Source: Branchiostoma floridae | Lineage: Eukaryota; Chordata; Leptocardii; Amphioxiformes; Branchiostomatidae | Direction: 5' to 3' | NCBI RefSeq assembly: GCF_000003815.2 | Contig: NC_049983.1 | Span: forward strand, 25,034,617 to 25,098,616 | DNA length: 64,000 nucleotides | Part shown: piece after piece, positions 43,735 through 55,343 of the stretch | How positions within the stretch are numbered: the first letter of the stretch is position 1 | Layout of the letters: every line of letters begins with the position of its first letter | Translations under genes and position numbers: made by a program | The notes under the pieces: model-generated | Told to the model about the DNA's origin: nothing | The model's input: the letters and a program-made list of their open reading frames with translations, nothing else | Databases searched by the model: none

Positions 43735-44225
43735 AGCCCACGTTAATATGATTATATGGATTACATCCCCTGGGAACCCCTAAACTGATGCGAGCGTGCG
43801 AATAAAAAAGTTTGACCATAAAAAAGTTGCCTTTACTGTGAAATCTAAGTGGTCTGGAGGGTTGAACCAAGGAAGTTTACATATGAGTTTACAACTTGAG
43901 TCCACCGTCACTTTGTCCTGGTACCTTTATTTGTATTATTACATGTAATTTTTTCAATAAATAAAAAAGTATTTTAAATATTGAATGCCTAACAATAGAT
44001 TCTTTACTTTTTGTTTCTTCTTCTTTGATCTTTGAATTGACGCTGAGATTAATATATGTTTTCCAGTATATGTATATTTTTCATCCACAGGATATATTTT
44101 CTCCTTTTGCCGCTGCTTTGAATGATTGAAAACATGGTTGAAAACTTTTTATTTTATTTTTGGAAACGGCCGAATATTGATGCGCGCGCGGATGTCATCC
44201 ATACAATCAAATCAACATGGCCTTA
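43735..44225. repeat. Foldback MITE family F3, copy 3
   Basis: CACGTTAATATGATTATATGGATTACATCC on the left and GATGTCATCCATACAATCAAATCAACATGGCCTTA on the right, with subterminal ACTGATGCGAGCGTGCGAATAAAA as in copy 1. It lies about 100 bp upstream of the esterase start codon and could overlap its promoter. Confidence 0.75.
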
Positions 44226-45052
44226 GTGATTGTCCATCAAAAACGTATATCAGTCCCACTGATCGAGATAGAAATAGCTCAAGACTGAGGATGTGCTGCA
44301 TTGTATGTTGTTTTTATTGGAAAAAGTATGATCACAAACGACACACAATGTGCACACCCGCGCACAGAGAGAAAGAGAACGGGAGAGTAATAGACAAGCT
44401 GTCGTTGTCGATGAGACACAAAAAGAATGATGCTAGCCTTCCAATGAACGTATCATAAAAGTTTTTCATTAATCATGCAAATAAGGTCCTCATTTGGTAT
44501 TGATTATATACAAGTGTGGACGTCTTATCTTTACAAAATAAAGAAGGCTATTGTAGCGTTTCCTCAAAGGTATGTAAATGAGACCCCGATTTACGTTAGG
44601 TATATCTTGTAATGTTCACCTTAATGTAACTTCTAAATGCCAAAAGTATTAGATTTCCGTCATTTACAAAGGAATTATAGTATTTCCACATAAACTAAAC
44701 AATTTGGGTCTTCATTTCTTCAGTATAAAAGACTCCTTAATCTTTTTTACGTTACTTGATACCATTAGGTCAAGACAGAGCCAAATACCGAATCTTATAA
44801 AATCCCACCCATGGCATCTTTGGTTGTTCTGTTCATCCCCATCTATACCCAAAAGCAAGAGTTCGGTGATGTAATGCCTCCAAGAAATATTTAGAGCTTT
44901 TTGTAAATCCATTGTTATTAACGTTATCTTGTCTCAACAATTATGCTAGAAAGGCTTTTACAAATTGAGTCCTAATTTGCATAACGGTACCGGTTGCATT
45001 CCATTCTGTACATATGATGATGATGATGTTCGCCCATACTGCATACTGAATA
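44226..45052. other. Intergenic, no gene seen
   Basis: A/T-rich. A short minus-strand open frame at 44712-44912 has no recognised similarity. Confidence 0.4.
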
Positions 45053-45237
45053 CGAGAGTGCTTCAGAAAGTAATGCCATTGGCTTTATAACAGGCTCATT
45101 TTTTTCGTCTAATGAGTTGAAATTTGAGATATTTCAATCTAAGGAGGATATGTTACCTTTGTGCCAAATTTCAACTCATTCGATGAAAGAATGAGCCTGT
45201 TATAAAGCCAATGGCATTACTTTCTGAAGCACCCTCG
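45053..45237. repeat. Mariner-like MITE with TA flanks
   Basis: Inverted ends CGAGAGTGCTTCAGAAAGTAATGCC and GGCATTACTTTCTGAAGCACCCTCG, each flanked by TA. The arms continue through ATTGGCTTTATAACAGGCTCAT to give a stem of about 65 bp. The ends and TA duplication are typical of Tc1/mariner non-autonomous elements. Confidence 0.8.
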
Positions 45238-46000
45238 TATCATGGAAACCCATCGTCCCATTGTTCAGTTATCTTCCTTAAATATCATAACAAAAAAGCC
45301 CTGCAGTTCCAGAGCAATCTGCTAGGTGCCAAAACCTCTTTTCACAAGCTACATTTATCTTTTGCAGCAAAAAATCAAGACCATATAATGCCCAATACAA
45401 AGGATGAATTAGGAGGTTTTTTGTTCTTTATTCACTCAATCAATATCGCAGAATCGCACTGTGCTGCACTACCAAGGTTACATACCAGGGGGCCCAAAAT
45501 CGACCTTGAAAAATCGACACCAAACTCTCTACCCACATTCCAAATATCATCACAACCCAGAGGTTATAAAGTTATACTGACCACAAATATCCTGAAACAC
45601 GCACAGTCAAACATTCCGTCGTCCCATTTATATCTTCACAACAAAAAGCTCTGCAGTTCCAGGATAATCTGCTAGGTGGCCAAGCCCTCTTTTTCCTTCT
45701 ATCATAAGCTATCTCTTGCAGCAAAAAAAAAAAAAAAAAAAATCAAGACCACAGAATGACCAAGACAAAAGATATTCTTTGGGAAATTTTTTATTCTTCG
45801 TCCATTCAATCAACATCGCAGCACTTTGCTTCACTACCAAGGTCACACACCAGGGGGGCAAATCTCACAAACCAAATATCATCACAATTCAGAGGTTCTA
45901 AAGTTCTGCTGACCACAAATATCCGGACACACATAGTCAATTAGACACACAGTCAGACATGCCATAAGTAATTTACCTCCATTTTCATGAAGGTAAAAAA
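45238..46000. repeat. Dispersed repeat fragments (two tandem-like copies)
   Basis: Phrases such as 'TCCATTCAATCAACATCGCAG', 'CTACCAAGGTCACACACCAGGGGGG' and 'ACCAAATATCATCACAA' occur twice (about 45430-45590 and 45795-45900). The block ends in ACCTCCATTTTCATGAAGGT, the end type of the dispersed repeat seen at 8470-8510. No coding sequence. Confidence 0.5.
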
Positions 46001-46081
46001 AATCCAAACTTTTAAATCTTTCCTTGCCCGAGGCACCACTCACAACGTCTGCTTGAAGTTTCCTTACCTTACAAATTAGAG

Positions 46082-46317
46082 TTTGGCGCCCAGGTAGTCA
46101 CGTGATGGTCATCATCCAATCAGGAGGACTCAATATGGCGGCGCGACGAGTAGTGGTAAGGTCGCAGTGGCGCTAATTTTACCGATTTTCATGTGTTTTA
46201 ATCGCTGTTTATCGTTCATATTTGTCCTGCGGACTCGTTACATGTCCAGGAAGACACAAATCACTTAAAGTTGGGATTTCTGAGGGAAATTTCGCGCTGG
46301 CGGCGGAAAAATAGCCG
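46082..46317 (+). promoter_or_regulatory. Probable SUV39H promoter and 5' UTR
   Basis: Contains an E-box CACGTG at 46099-46104, a CCAATCA box at 46116-46122 and ATATGGCGGC at 46133-46142, which fits a YY1-type site around a start region. No TATA box is seen. An ATG at 46135 opens only seven codons before a good GTAAGG donor (46156), so a short alternative first exon is possible. Confidence 0.45.
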
Positions 46318-49300
46318 ATGGCCGACATTGGAAATTTGAAAATTCCGCCCGACCTGCCGCCAGAAAAGATGGCGGCCGCGGCGCCCGATTCATTCCCTGC
46401 GTGCCGGATCCCGTGTCTTCTCAGCCGCGAACAGCTCCAGAAACTCTGCGACAAGGAAGAGCTGACATTCAACGACTACGCGGGGCCCACCTGGACCGAG
46501 CTGGCTGTGGATATGAGGAAACTGGGGATGAAAATGGACGTTATTTTCCCTGACATGCCGAACATAGACTGTATCACGGTGCTGGACACCCCCAGCCCCT
46601 CCTCCGTGTCGTCTGTCAGTCTCACGGCGACTTCTTCCAGTTCTGTCGGGAACAACAACGCCAAGCTGCCCAAGACGGCCATGCTCAAGAAACGGCGCGT
46701 CTTGGACGAGGAGTTCGAAGTGGAAGAGATTCTTGATCATAGGCGTCGAGGGGTAGGTCCTCACATTTAATTTAATTATTATAAAATTTTATTAGGGGAC
46801 GGTTAGGCAAAATATTTTATCCAAAGAGTTACAATTAAGAGGTTGCATGTCAAAGAGCTGCATGCGAAAAATTATGCATAACCTACATATTTTGTCGCCC
46901 TACAACTTGCTAGAAAGGGGAACGGGTTTTCTGCGCGTTAAAAATCTGCGCGCGCGTTAAAAATCTGCGCGTTAAAAAATTAAGTTGTGCATTGAGAAAT
47001 TCTTAGGCTGAAAAATGTGACCCCATTATATGATTTTACATCTGTTACCTGAATTTTTGGTTTGAAAAGCTCCTAATTTTTAGGTCCCTTGGGAATAGGC
47101 TAATTTGCATATCCAAAAGATTTCAAAATCACTTGAATTAGACACAAATACATGGAAAAATTACTAGTGTGAGGCTTTATATCATAAGATATAACTGCTT
47201 GAGGCTTTTTTCCATTCTACAAGCTTCATTTCATCTTTTCTCAAGCAGATTGTTTCACATGCAAATATCAACCTTTGTTGCGCATTAAAACTTAATGTTT
47301 AAAAATCACTTTAAAACTCCTGGAAAGGGACATTTGTACTCTAGAATGCAACAATATGATACTTAATTTCATTTTGTGTTATCTTCTTCAAGCTTTTAAG
47401 TTTAAAACTGCAAAAAGTTTTCAAATCCCCAGGGAATCAGCTAATTTGCATATTTTAACGCGCAGTTTTTTAACGCGCAAGTTTTAACGCGCAAATTTTA
47501 ACGCGCACAAAACCCCAACCCCTAGAAAGTGTGATTTCAAAATAGAGAATTACATATTTGACAAATTTTACTGGAATTTTTGTAACTTTTCAACACCCCT
47601 TTCTTTTGCAAATTGGTTGTTGCATTGGTTGCATTGTTTGGCTTGAGACATTTACAATGCAACAAAAAAGTCAATCCCATGCTTAAAATGAATGACAGTG
47701 AGTGACACCATTATATGTATAATATGACCATATGTTTATTGCCTCTTTTTGTGTATTCTTTGGTGGTCTTATTATTACTAGTACATGTATGTATAACTGG
47801 CAATAAAATACTACATAGCTGGACCATGTCAACAATTTTATAGGGCTCTCTGAAGTTTTCATAATACATACATGTAACCGTTACATAAATAATATGTTCT
47901 GAAATTCTGCAAGCTTGTCCCAAATTCAGGTCTGCTTTCTTATGTTAAAAAATAGAAAAGTTAAAGTTTGCCCATGCATCTACGGATGCGTAGGGTGGCG
48001 CCCATCTCCTCTTCGAAGCCCTTGGGCCACACATTTGTGCAAGTCACTACAGCAGGGCCCTGGGGCTGGTCCGCTGGTAGCAGGCTTTTAGCTAGGATTT
48101 TATAATAGGGTGTCCAAACTTATTGGTGAGTCGCGGTAAGTGACTTTTGTAGGGTGGTCTGGGGCATCCACCTTCCATGGTGCAGAGTTTTTGATGATTT
48201 TAAGTTAAAATAGTGCATTCTAAGGTATCCCAAGAGGCAAAAATACTGTTACAGATGTCACAGTAGAAGACTGTGACCACAGATGACCTTGTAGCATCCC
48301 TGGTCAATCAGAATTTCATGCTTGTCAGAGGATTTTCTCCCCTGGATAGGGCGTCCAGGGGCATCAAATTTCTTGTTATTCTGAGAAAAGGGCGTCCAGA
48401 TGACGCATTGACGCATGCCTGGCTAAAAGCCTGGCTGGTAGTGATCTGCCTTCTTACCCCCTGGTAATTGCACCAACTTACAAATTGAAATCCTAAATAA
48501 ACAAGTGAAAACTGTTCTACTGGTAAGCAGGAAAGTAAATAAAATCAGGCAAATTATAACAGGGTTGAACAAGTTTTCTAAAATCCACTTGTCCTATCGG
48601 GCAAGCACATAAAAAATGTACTTGCCCGAACCAATTTTTCACTTGCCCAAAATTCAAATGTCACTGTTACTAGTATATGCATTTTCACTTCCAGCAATGG
48701 AATTCTCTGTAGACAATTGCTTGATGCCATGACTGTAAAAAGTAACAAGTATATCAAAATTGCACTAAAATCAATGGAAAAATCTTACTTGCCCGATCGG
48801 ACAAGTGGGGTAGGACATGCACTTGCCCGAACAGCACTTTCACTTGCCCTGGACAATAGGGCTAGTGGACTTGTTTATCCCTGTTATAAGCTAACAACCT
48901 AGCTTCAGTACCATCCTCCGTAGTGACCGCTGGCTCGATACTTTCGCTGTGGTTAGCAAGCGAAAGTATTGAGCCAGCGGTCACTACGGAGGATAGTACT
49001 CAGGCTACCAGTGTCCAACCTTGCCCTGTCCTGTTTCCTTGTACAGGTCTTCTTTCTTACCCCCTGGTAATTGCAACTCACTTACAAATTAGAATCCTAG
49101 ATAAGTGAAAACTATTATACTGTTAAGTAGGGAAGTAAATAAAATACTAAGGTAAATTTTAAGCCAACGACCAGTATCCAATAGGGGTGGGTAATGGTAC
49201 AAAAATTTCAGGTCCAGGTCCGGTTCATGTCCAGAGGTCAACTTCAGGTCCAGAGGTCCAGGTCCGGACCTGAACCTGAACCTGATTCAGAATGTGAAAA

Positions 49301-52300
49301 CTTGTGAATGGACAATACTCAAAACAATGGTCAATTTTGTTACAAAGAAATCTGTTTTGTAAAATATTTGACTCCCACTAGCATTTTGAAATCCTGCAAA
49401 GCTAACTGCTTTGTATGATTGACTGTAAAACTTGGTAGAAATGACTATAATTTATTCTACCCTACTTCGCGCTTGTTATTTTCCCAGACTGACCGGTAAG
49501 CCCTAAAACGTTTGTAAATGCCTGTTCATATAATCTGTTCCTTTACCAATTGTCCTGTTTCCTTGTACAGGGCCAGGACTATTACTTCATCAAGTGGCAA
49601 GGCTGGCCTCCTTCCTACAACACCTGGGAGCCCAAGGAACACCTGCAGTGCTCCAAACTCATACGGGAGTATCACCTCAACCTCAAGAGGAAGAAACTCT
49701 CCAGAAAACACAAGAAGCGCAAGGACCAGCACCAGATCAGCGTCTTCATGCCGCTGGTCGCAAAACCGCTCTTCCCCCCGCTTACCGAGGACACGCTCGC
49801 CAAGTTCAAACAGAAACAGAGCCTCCTACTCTGGCAGGAGGATCTCAACCGGAAGTGTACGGATCCGGGTAGGATCGTGGTGGAAAACCACGTGGACCTC
49901 GAAGGCCCGCCGACGAACTTCATCTACATCAATGACTACAAGGCAGGGGAGGGGGTGGTTATACCGGAAGACCCCCTAGTCGGATGTTCGTGCACGGACT
50001 GTTTCGAGACGATGGAGGCCTGCTGCCCAACCCAAACCGGTGCCAAGTTCGCGTACACAAAGACGGGGAGGATACGGGTGCGCCCGGGAAAGCCGATCTA
50101 CGAGTGCAACAAGCGGTGCGCGTGCGGGCCGAAGTGCTCCAACAGGTTTGGTTTGGTTTATTGAGATCTCCATTACTCCTTAGTGACAAATCACTAGAAA
50201 ATATAACAACAGGAATGTACAACAAATTATAACTTTGAACTAACAGAAAGAAAACCCAGGGGGAACTGAAAATCAGTGATGGACATGTGTCAAGTAAATC
50301 AAATTAAAGCAACTGTGCTCCTTTTTATACAACAAAATGTCTACTGTAAATGCAGAAATGTTCGCGGTGGATTAATGCTTGCGGTTTTCGCGGTGGCCGC
50401 TTCACCGCAAATTTAAAACCACCGCGAACATTTTTCCATAACAGTAAGAGACTACAGTGCATGGTGCTACCACAAAATTAAAACCACTGCGAAAAGTCCA
50501 TTTTCCCGCTACCGCGAAAATCCCTGCGAACTTAAATGCATTTACAGTATTTGAATTGACAGAAAACTTGTTGATAACATTAACTCAAAACAGGGTGATA
50601 CAGAAGGGTCGTCTGCACAACATGGCCATCTTCAGGACGGCAAACGGCTGCGGCTGGGGCGTCAAGACACTGCAGAAAATCAAGATGAATACCTTTGTCA
50701 TGACTTACGTAGGAGAGGTACATTTTATCATTATGCCTTCCTGTTTTCTTGTATTGGTTTGAAGTATTGACTTACCCCAAATGTTGCGCCTTTGATAAGT
50801 TTGATATCTGAATTTTAAGAAATAGTCTATCTTACTTCTTAGCTTTGGTTTGGCTATATTGATATTTTGTACCATGATTTAAGAGATTGATACAAAACTG
50901 CATGCTCTAAAGGGCTCTATTTTCCCCAAAATAGATCTTATTGTAGAAACTGCAGGAAATCACTCAGGCAATATTAGACAAGTCAGAAGACATCTCGAAC
51001 TAGCAAACTCTAGCAAAATGTGCTTGTCCAAGGAGTGTGGGCCAACCTCCGTTTCAAACATTGTTTATCTTCTGTATCTGTATCTATATAGCCAATATAA
51101 CCACCCTTCACTTAACACATCAGCTTATCTTACCTCTTAGCATCTTTTTGACTCAGACAATTGGTGTTTGTTTCCCTCAGGTGATCACAAATGAGGAAGC
51201 AGAGGAGCGTGGGAAGGTGTATGATGAGAACGGGCGCACCTACCTGTTTGATCTGGACTACAACGATGAGGACGCCCCCTACACTGTAGACGCTGCTGTC
51301 CACGGCAACATCTCACACTTTGTCAACCATTCTGTACGTGTTCAAGCCTTATTGACATCAGTCATGAACTTACCTTCATACACCTGGTAGATTAACATGC
51401 ATACAAACATGATACAGTCATGAATATGTGTGCTTGAGGGTGTTTAATTCTGTATGTATGTATATTTTGTGTTTGTGTACTTACATGTGTGTGTGTGTGG
51501 GTAAAGAGAGTGTATATATACATTTGTATATCATAATTGTTTACTGACCCCTATAATGTTCATTGTCTGTAGATGTACAAGTGCATACAAAAATGTAAGT
51601 TGCATAATCAAAAGAGCTTGTACTGTAGTTTGTAGGCAACTTTTAGTGCCAATTTTACAATGCAGCTGAAGATACTTCCCCATAACATAAGACTGCACAA
51701 TGACATTGAAATACTTACTAGTATTCAGCACTTGTGAAGAGACTGCCCAATGATGAATAATGCCTTCTGTTCCCAGTGCAACTCCAATATGCCAGTGTAC
51801 AATGTGTTCATCAACTGTTTTACTTTTTATAATACAGACTGCCCATGTGAAGTTTTACCAATGAATGATGCCTTTTCTTCCCAGTGTAACCCTAACATGA
51901 CAGTGTACAACGTGTTCATCGACTGTCTGGACCCCAGGCTGCCTCACATCGCCCTGTTCTCCAACAAGGACATTGCAGCAGGGGAGGAGCTCACCTTTGA
52001 CTACCTCATGTATAAAGGTACGAACTCTGGCAAAAGGCTCTAAAGCTAAAGTTGCCCATACATCAGAACAAGGGGGTCATCCTCCTTGCAGGCCCGGTGC
52101 CCATCTCCGCTTCTAATCTAAGCCCTGGGCCACACATGGGTGCAAGCACTGCAGTAGGAGCTAGTCCACTGGTGGTGTGTTTAGCTTCCATACTCTTCCT
52201 CTTAGCAAAGAAAGAGTCTTTGGTATGACCCGACTTCAGTATCCAGTCTTCTTTGATGGTCTCCTATCCAAGTACTATCCCGAGATCAAGGGATTGCCTA

Positions 52301-53404
52301 GTACATGTACAGTACAGCCTATACAAGAGACCACTCCTACATAGGGATGTGTACTGGTACAGTGTACCGATACAGTACCGGTACAATCAATTAGGTACAG
52401 ATACAAAAATACCGAACCCTGGTGTACCGGTACTGGACCTGTATCTAATTAGTGCAAGCCAGGCAGGATAACAGGTCAGGGGATGGCCACTTTGACAGAT
52501 AAAATTACAGTGAAATCACCATAGCAGTCTCTGAGTCCCAGTGAGGGAAAAGCAACAAGGGTCAAATTTTTGTTGCATCATGTGTCTACCATAATAAACA
52601 CGTTTTTATTGGTTCAAACATGCTTCTACCCTTTTTAATACAATGTTTTGCCATTATAACATAATATAACATAATATTATGATATAATATTCAATGCCAT
52701 GCATTTAGGTCCGGACTCATTAGGTCCGGACCTGTACCTAAACCTCTGGATTTGAATCCGGACCTGTACCTAAACGTGGGTTTAGGTACGCATCCCTACT
52801 CCTACATACACCTGGCCAATGTTACCACTTCTTGGTGGTCCCTAGATGACTTTGCTCGTTAATTCGTTTTGCATACCTGGTAACGTGCATCTTGGCATAA
52901 CAGTTCAGGTTTGTGCAATATCCAGACAGATTTCTTTAATCCACTTGCATGAGGATGAACCCATACTCTTATCGATAAGTGTGATCCATATGATCAAATC
53001 AACATGGCCTGATGGAAAAAGTTGATTATTTTTCAATAGGAGAATAAATTTGCCTAAGACCTCTGGCTATCGTAAGTCCCCAGCACGAAAGAAATAAAAG
53101 TTACTGTTGCTGAAGAGAGGAACTCGAAGATGGCACTTGGGAGTGAAGGAGCATGTGATGTGTAAAATGGACGCGGTTGTGGTAAGAAATTTATTTAAAA
53201 AATCTCATGGGGGTTATGAGATCTTCAATCTCTTGTTAATGTTTGTTTGCAGGTGACTCCAGCGATGATGACACCCCCAGCTCCCCCATGACTCCCTTTG
53301 TAAACCGTAGTCCCAGCAAGGACCAGTCTAGTGCAGGGAAGAAGGAGAAGGAGAGAGTCCCATGTAGATGTGGGGCAGAAAACTGTCGCAAATATCTGTA
53401 TTAG
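46318..53404 (+). CDS. SUV39H1: Histone H3K9 methyltransferase, SUV39H type (6 exons, complete)
   Basis: Six exons join in phase to 523 residues: 46318-46752, 49571-50145, 50594-50717, 51181-51333, 51885-52017, 53253-53404. A long N-terminal region (1-130) precedes a chromodomain (about 133-175, [13 protein letters not shown] then YYFIKWQGW and NTWEP), which reads H3K9 methylation. The pre-SET domain has the nine zinc-cluster cysteines (284, 286, 289, 296, 297, 324, 328, 330, 334). The SET domain shows [27 protein letters not shown] (421-433) and GEELTFDY (462-469). The post-SET motif CRCGAENC supplies C511, C513 and C518. All catalytic parts are intact. The family trimethylates histone H3 Lys9 in heterochromatin. 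The symbol could equally be SUV39H2, because the invertebrate gene precedes that duplication. A second ATG at codon 18 lies in the better AAGATGGCG context. No eIF2-gamma exons, which share this locus in some arthropods, were found nearby. Confidence 0.95.
46917..47516. repeat. Element with inverted GCGCGTTAAAA ends
   Basis: The left end GGGGAACGGGTTTTCTGCGCGTTAAAAATCTGCGCG and the right end TAACGCGCAAGTTTTAACGCGCAAATTTTAACGCGCACAAAACCCC are inverted relatives with short internal repeats. About 400 bp of A/T-rich DNA lies between. It is in SUV39H intron 1; class not recognised. From 47517 to 47950 nothing is recognised. Confidence 0.55.
47955..48100 (-). mobile_element. tRNA-derived SINE body, reversed fragment
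   Basis: TTGCCCATGCATC...GGTGGCGCCCATCTCC...CCCTTGGGCCACACATTTGTGC...CAGCAGGGCCC is the reverse complement of the body of the SINE at 27470-27755. Confidence 0.6.
48560..48883. repeat. hAT-like MITE in SUV39H intron 1
   Basis: Ends CAGGGTTGAACAAGT and ACTTGTTTATCCCTG are inverted repeats. Inner ACTTGCCCGA and TCGGGCAAG motifs are repeated in both orientations. The flanks share TTATAA. CAGGG-type ends point to the hAT superfamily. Confidence 0.65.
48907..49000. repeat. Near-perfect 42-bp hairpin
   Basis: Arms 48907-48948 and 48959-49000 are complementary except for two positions (TACCATCC/GGATAGTA, CTCGAT/ATTGAG), with a 10-base loop (GTGGTTAGCA). On the intron transcript it would fold as a long stem. 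Confidence 0.85.
50342..50550. repeat. MITE family F2, copy 3 (SUV39H intron 2)
   Basis: TACTGTAAATGCAGAAATG at the left, AAATGCATTTACAGTA at the right, with GTTCGCGGTGG/CCACCGCGAAC blocks. Its right end is 44 bp from exon 3. Confidence 0.8.
51741..51930 (+). repeat. 108-bp tandem duplication creating an in-frame decoy of SET exon 5
   Basis: The sequence GACTGCCCA...AATGATG..TGCCTT.T.TTCCCAG followed by the exon start occurs twice. The second copy is the real exon (acceptor before 51885). The first has its own TTCTGTTCCCAG acceptor before 51777 and encodes [14 protein letters not shown], versus the real [14 protein letters not shown]. The offset is 108 bp and the frame is open throughout, so acceptor choice at 51777 would add 36 residues right after NHS in the catalytic motif. 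Confidence 0.85.
52040..52235 (-). mobile_element. tRNA-derived SINE body, reversed fragment
   Basis: AAGTTGCCCATACATC...GGTGCCCATCTCC...CCCTGGGCCACACATGGGTGC...CTAGTCCACTGGTGGTG...GTCTTTGGTATGACCC reverses the body of the SINE at 4453-4745. Confidence 0.7.
52342..52798. mobile_element. hAT-family MITE with perfect 8-bp target-site duplication
   Basis: Inverted ends TAGGGATGTGTACTGGTAC and GGTACGCATCCCTA. It is flanked on both sides by the identical octamer CTCCTACA (52334-52341 and 52799-52806). The 8-bp duplication is the hAT hallmark. The interior is rich in GGTACC/GGTCCGGACC-like motifs and has no transposase. It lies in SUV39H intron 5. A related TAGGGGTGGGTAATGGTAC end occurs at about 49185. 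Confidence 0.9.
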
Positions 53405-55343
53405 AAAGGGAAATGATAGGAGTAGGCAAAGTATAGTGATTATATGAAGAGGAAGAAACATTGAGATATCCTAATTTAAAACTTGCCTTGAGTTACCGTA
53501 AGACCAGTTTGACAGAATTTTTCTGTTCATGTGTATGAAGGGTTTTCACTAGTATTTCTTATTTAGGCAACTGTGTATGGATATCAGCCCTAGAAGCATT
53601 CCATTTTGTACAGATGTACTATAAGCAGATTGAAGTGTTTAATCCAGACAGTGTGCTACTATGAGGTTGCCTTGATGTCAAGTTTTCTGTAGGTTTCCTT
53701 TCTTGCAGGTTGCATACATATGAGTAAGTTGTTGTGACTGGCAGTTTGCCTTCAGTCGTATGTACTTGACATGACCAATGTTATCTAAGACTTCTTGTTT
53801 CTTTTTTAAGAGTGAAGAATGGATTCCTAGGTTTGATGGCATATATTGAAACATCTGGATTGTCATATCACATCCTCTTATGTAGGGTCCCCTGTTATTT
53901 GTAGGATATGTACATAAGATTTTTTTTGTCCTAGTTTTAAGAAAATGTTACTAGATAATTCCCTGTCTTGCACAGGTTTTAAGTTCAATTTTTTTTTCTT
54001 CTGTTAATGGCACTTACTGTTATATTGTGGCCCATATGTAACTTTTTGTTGCTATATTTTTTATTGTCTTGTGGAGTACTGAAGAAGAATCTGAAAACAT
54101 AAGTCAGGTCAGATGCCAAAGTGAAGACTAAGATGTGTTTTCTGTTAGTGGCTCAGTTTTAATTCACTAAGTTGATATTTGATGTAAAGTTGTTTATCAT
54201 AAGAATATAGATTTCAAAACTGTGGAGACTGTGTCTGCTTCACAGTAATCATATGTAAAACAGAACGGTTTTTCCCTTTGGAAACAAATTTGTTGGTATC
54301 CACCAAATATTCTGTATTTTATCTCTACTCCACCTGTATAGGACTGTATTGTGATCATTGCGATGTGCCTACATGCATTTGAAGTACATGTGTGAATAAG
54401 AATGTTCTTTGCACAGAAGCAAGTGTTTTTACCTATATTAAACGTTTCGGTGACCATCTGGCACATTCCTATGGGCAATACTGACCCTTCCCACAGTAAC
54501 AGCGACACCTAGCTGTAGTGTGAAGTACTAAATAAGTGACACGTAGCTGCACTGACAGGGCTTGAAATACTTTTTTCTGTGCAGGTAACATTGAAAATTA
54601 CCTGCACTAGTCACATTTTTACCTGCACCACTCTGAATTTAGGAAGTATGGATCATACTAGAATTGTTGAGGAACTACTGCTATTTCTTCTTTTATACTT
54701 AATAGGTGTTAACAGTCAATGTAGCTTTTAACAATCCACATGCACCTACATTATAGGACATTTATGTATAAAACACAGTACATGTATTAGGGCAGGTAGA
54801 CACCAGAAATACCTGTACAGCTCCAATTTTTTCCTGCACAAACCAGAATATGCAGGTGATATTTCGAGCCCTGAGTGCAAAGTAGAACCGGTCAGTAGTA
54901 CCCTGAAGAAGGTGACAGGCGATCACCAAAACATTGGCTTCGGTAGAAAAACTACCTTGCGTTCATAGAACTTTATTATGCAGTGGCTTACCAACAGCCG
55001 AATGACACTATAATTCACAGATGTATTACAGGATTGTATTGAGATTATGACATGCCCACATAGACATTTGAATCACGTGTATGTAGAGCACTGCCAGCCT
55101 TTGTGTAGATAAATGTAAAAACTCCAAAGTCGCATTAAAACAGCAAACTTCATCCACACAGCTCGCATGTATCACGATTAAAAGTTTTCAAGGCAAATCA
55201 ATAAGAACAGACGAATGTTGTACTTCATTTGGTAAACAAATACTTGTACTTGTCTTTCCCAATTCCATGGCCTAGGCTCTGAAAAAAGTTTAGGTACTTC
55301 AGTCTATTACAATGACTTAGACCACCCTTTATTTTTGAATAAA
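53405..55343 (+). other. Probable SUV39H 3' UTR region
   Basis: No gene is seen. An AATAAA at 55338-55343 is the clearest candidate polyadenylation signal, which would give a long 3' UTR that contains the MITE at 54556-54873. An earlier, non-canonical signal is possible. Confidence 0.35.
54556..54873. repeat. hAT-like MITE (CAGGGCTTGAAATA ends)
   Basis: CAGGGCTTGAAATA at the left is inverted as TATTTCGAGCCCTG at the right. ACCTGCAC and GTGCAGGT motifs recur inside in both orientations. No clean target duplication was found. Confidence 0.7.

Larger units (their letters stand above)
48456..49160. repeat. Duplicated intron segment including a decoy exon 2 acceptor
   Basis: CTTACCCCCTGGTAATTGCA...ACTTACAAATT...GGAAGTAAATAAAAT occurs at 48454-48545 and again at 49057-49145, offset 603 bp. 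The 20 bp TGTCCTGTTTCCTTGTACAG that forms the real exon 2 acceptor (ending 49570) is also present exactly, ending at 49047, so a full decoy acceptor lies 523 bp upstream. Confidence 0.75.

Noticed and set aside
44712-44912. Minus-strand open frame of 66 codons
   Set aside because: A/T-rich composition, no similarity recognised and no splice signals; probably chance.
46318-53404. Shared SUV39H/eIF2-gamma gene as known in some arthropods
   Set aside because: No eIF2-gamma GTPase motifs were found on the plus strand downstream or in the introns.
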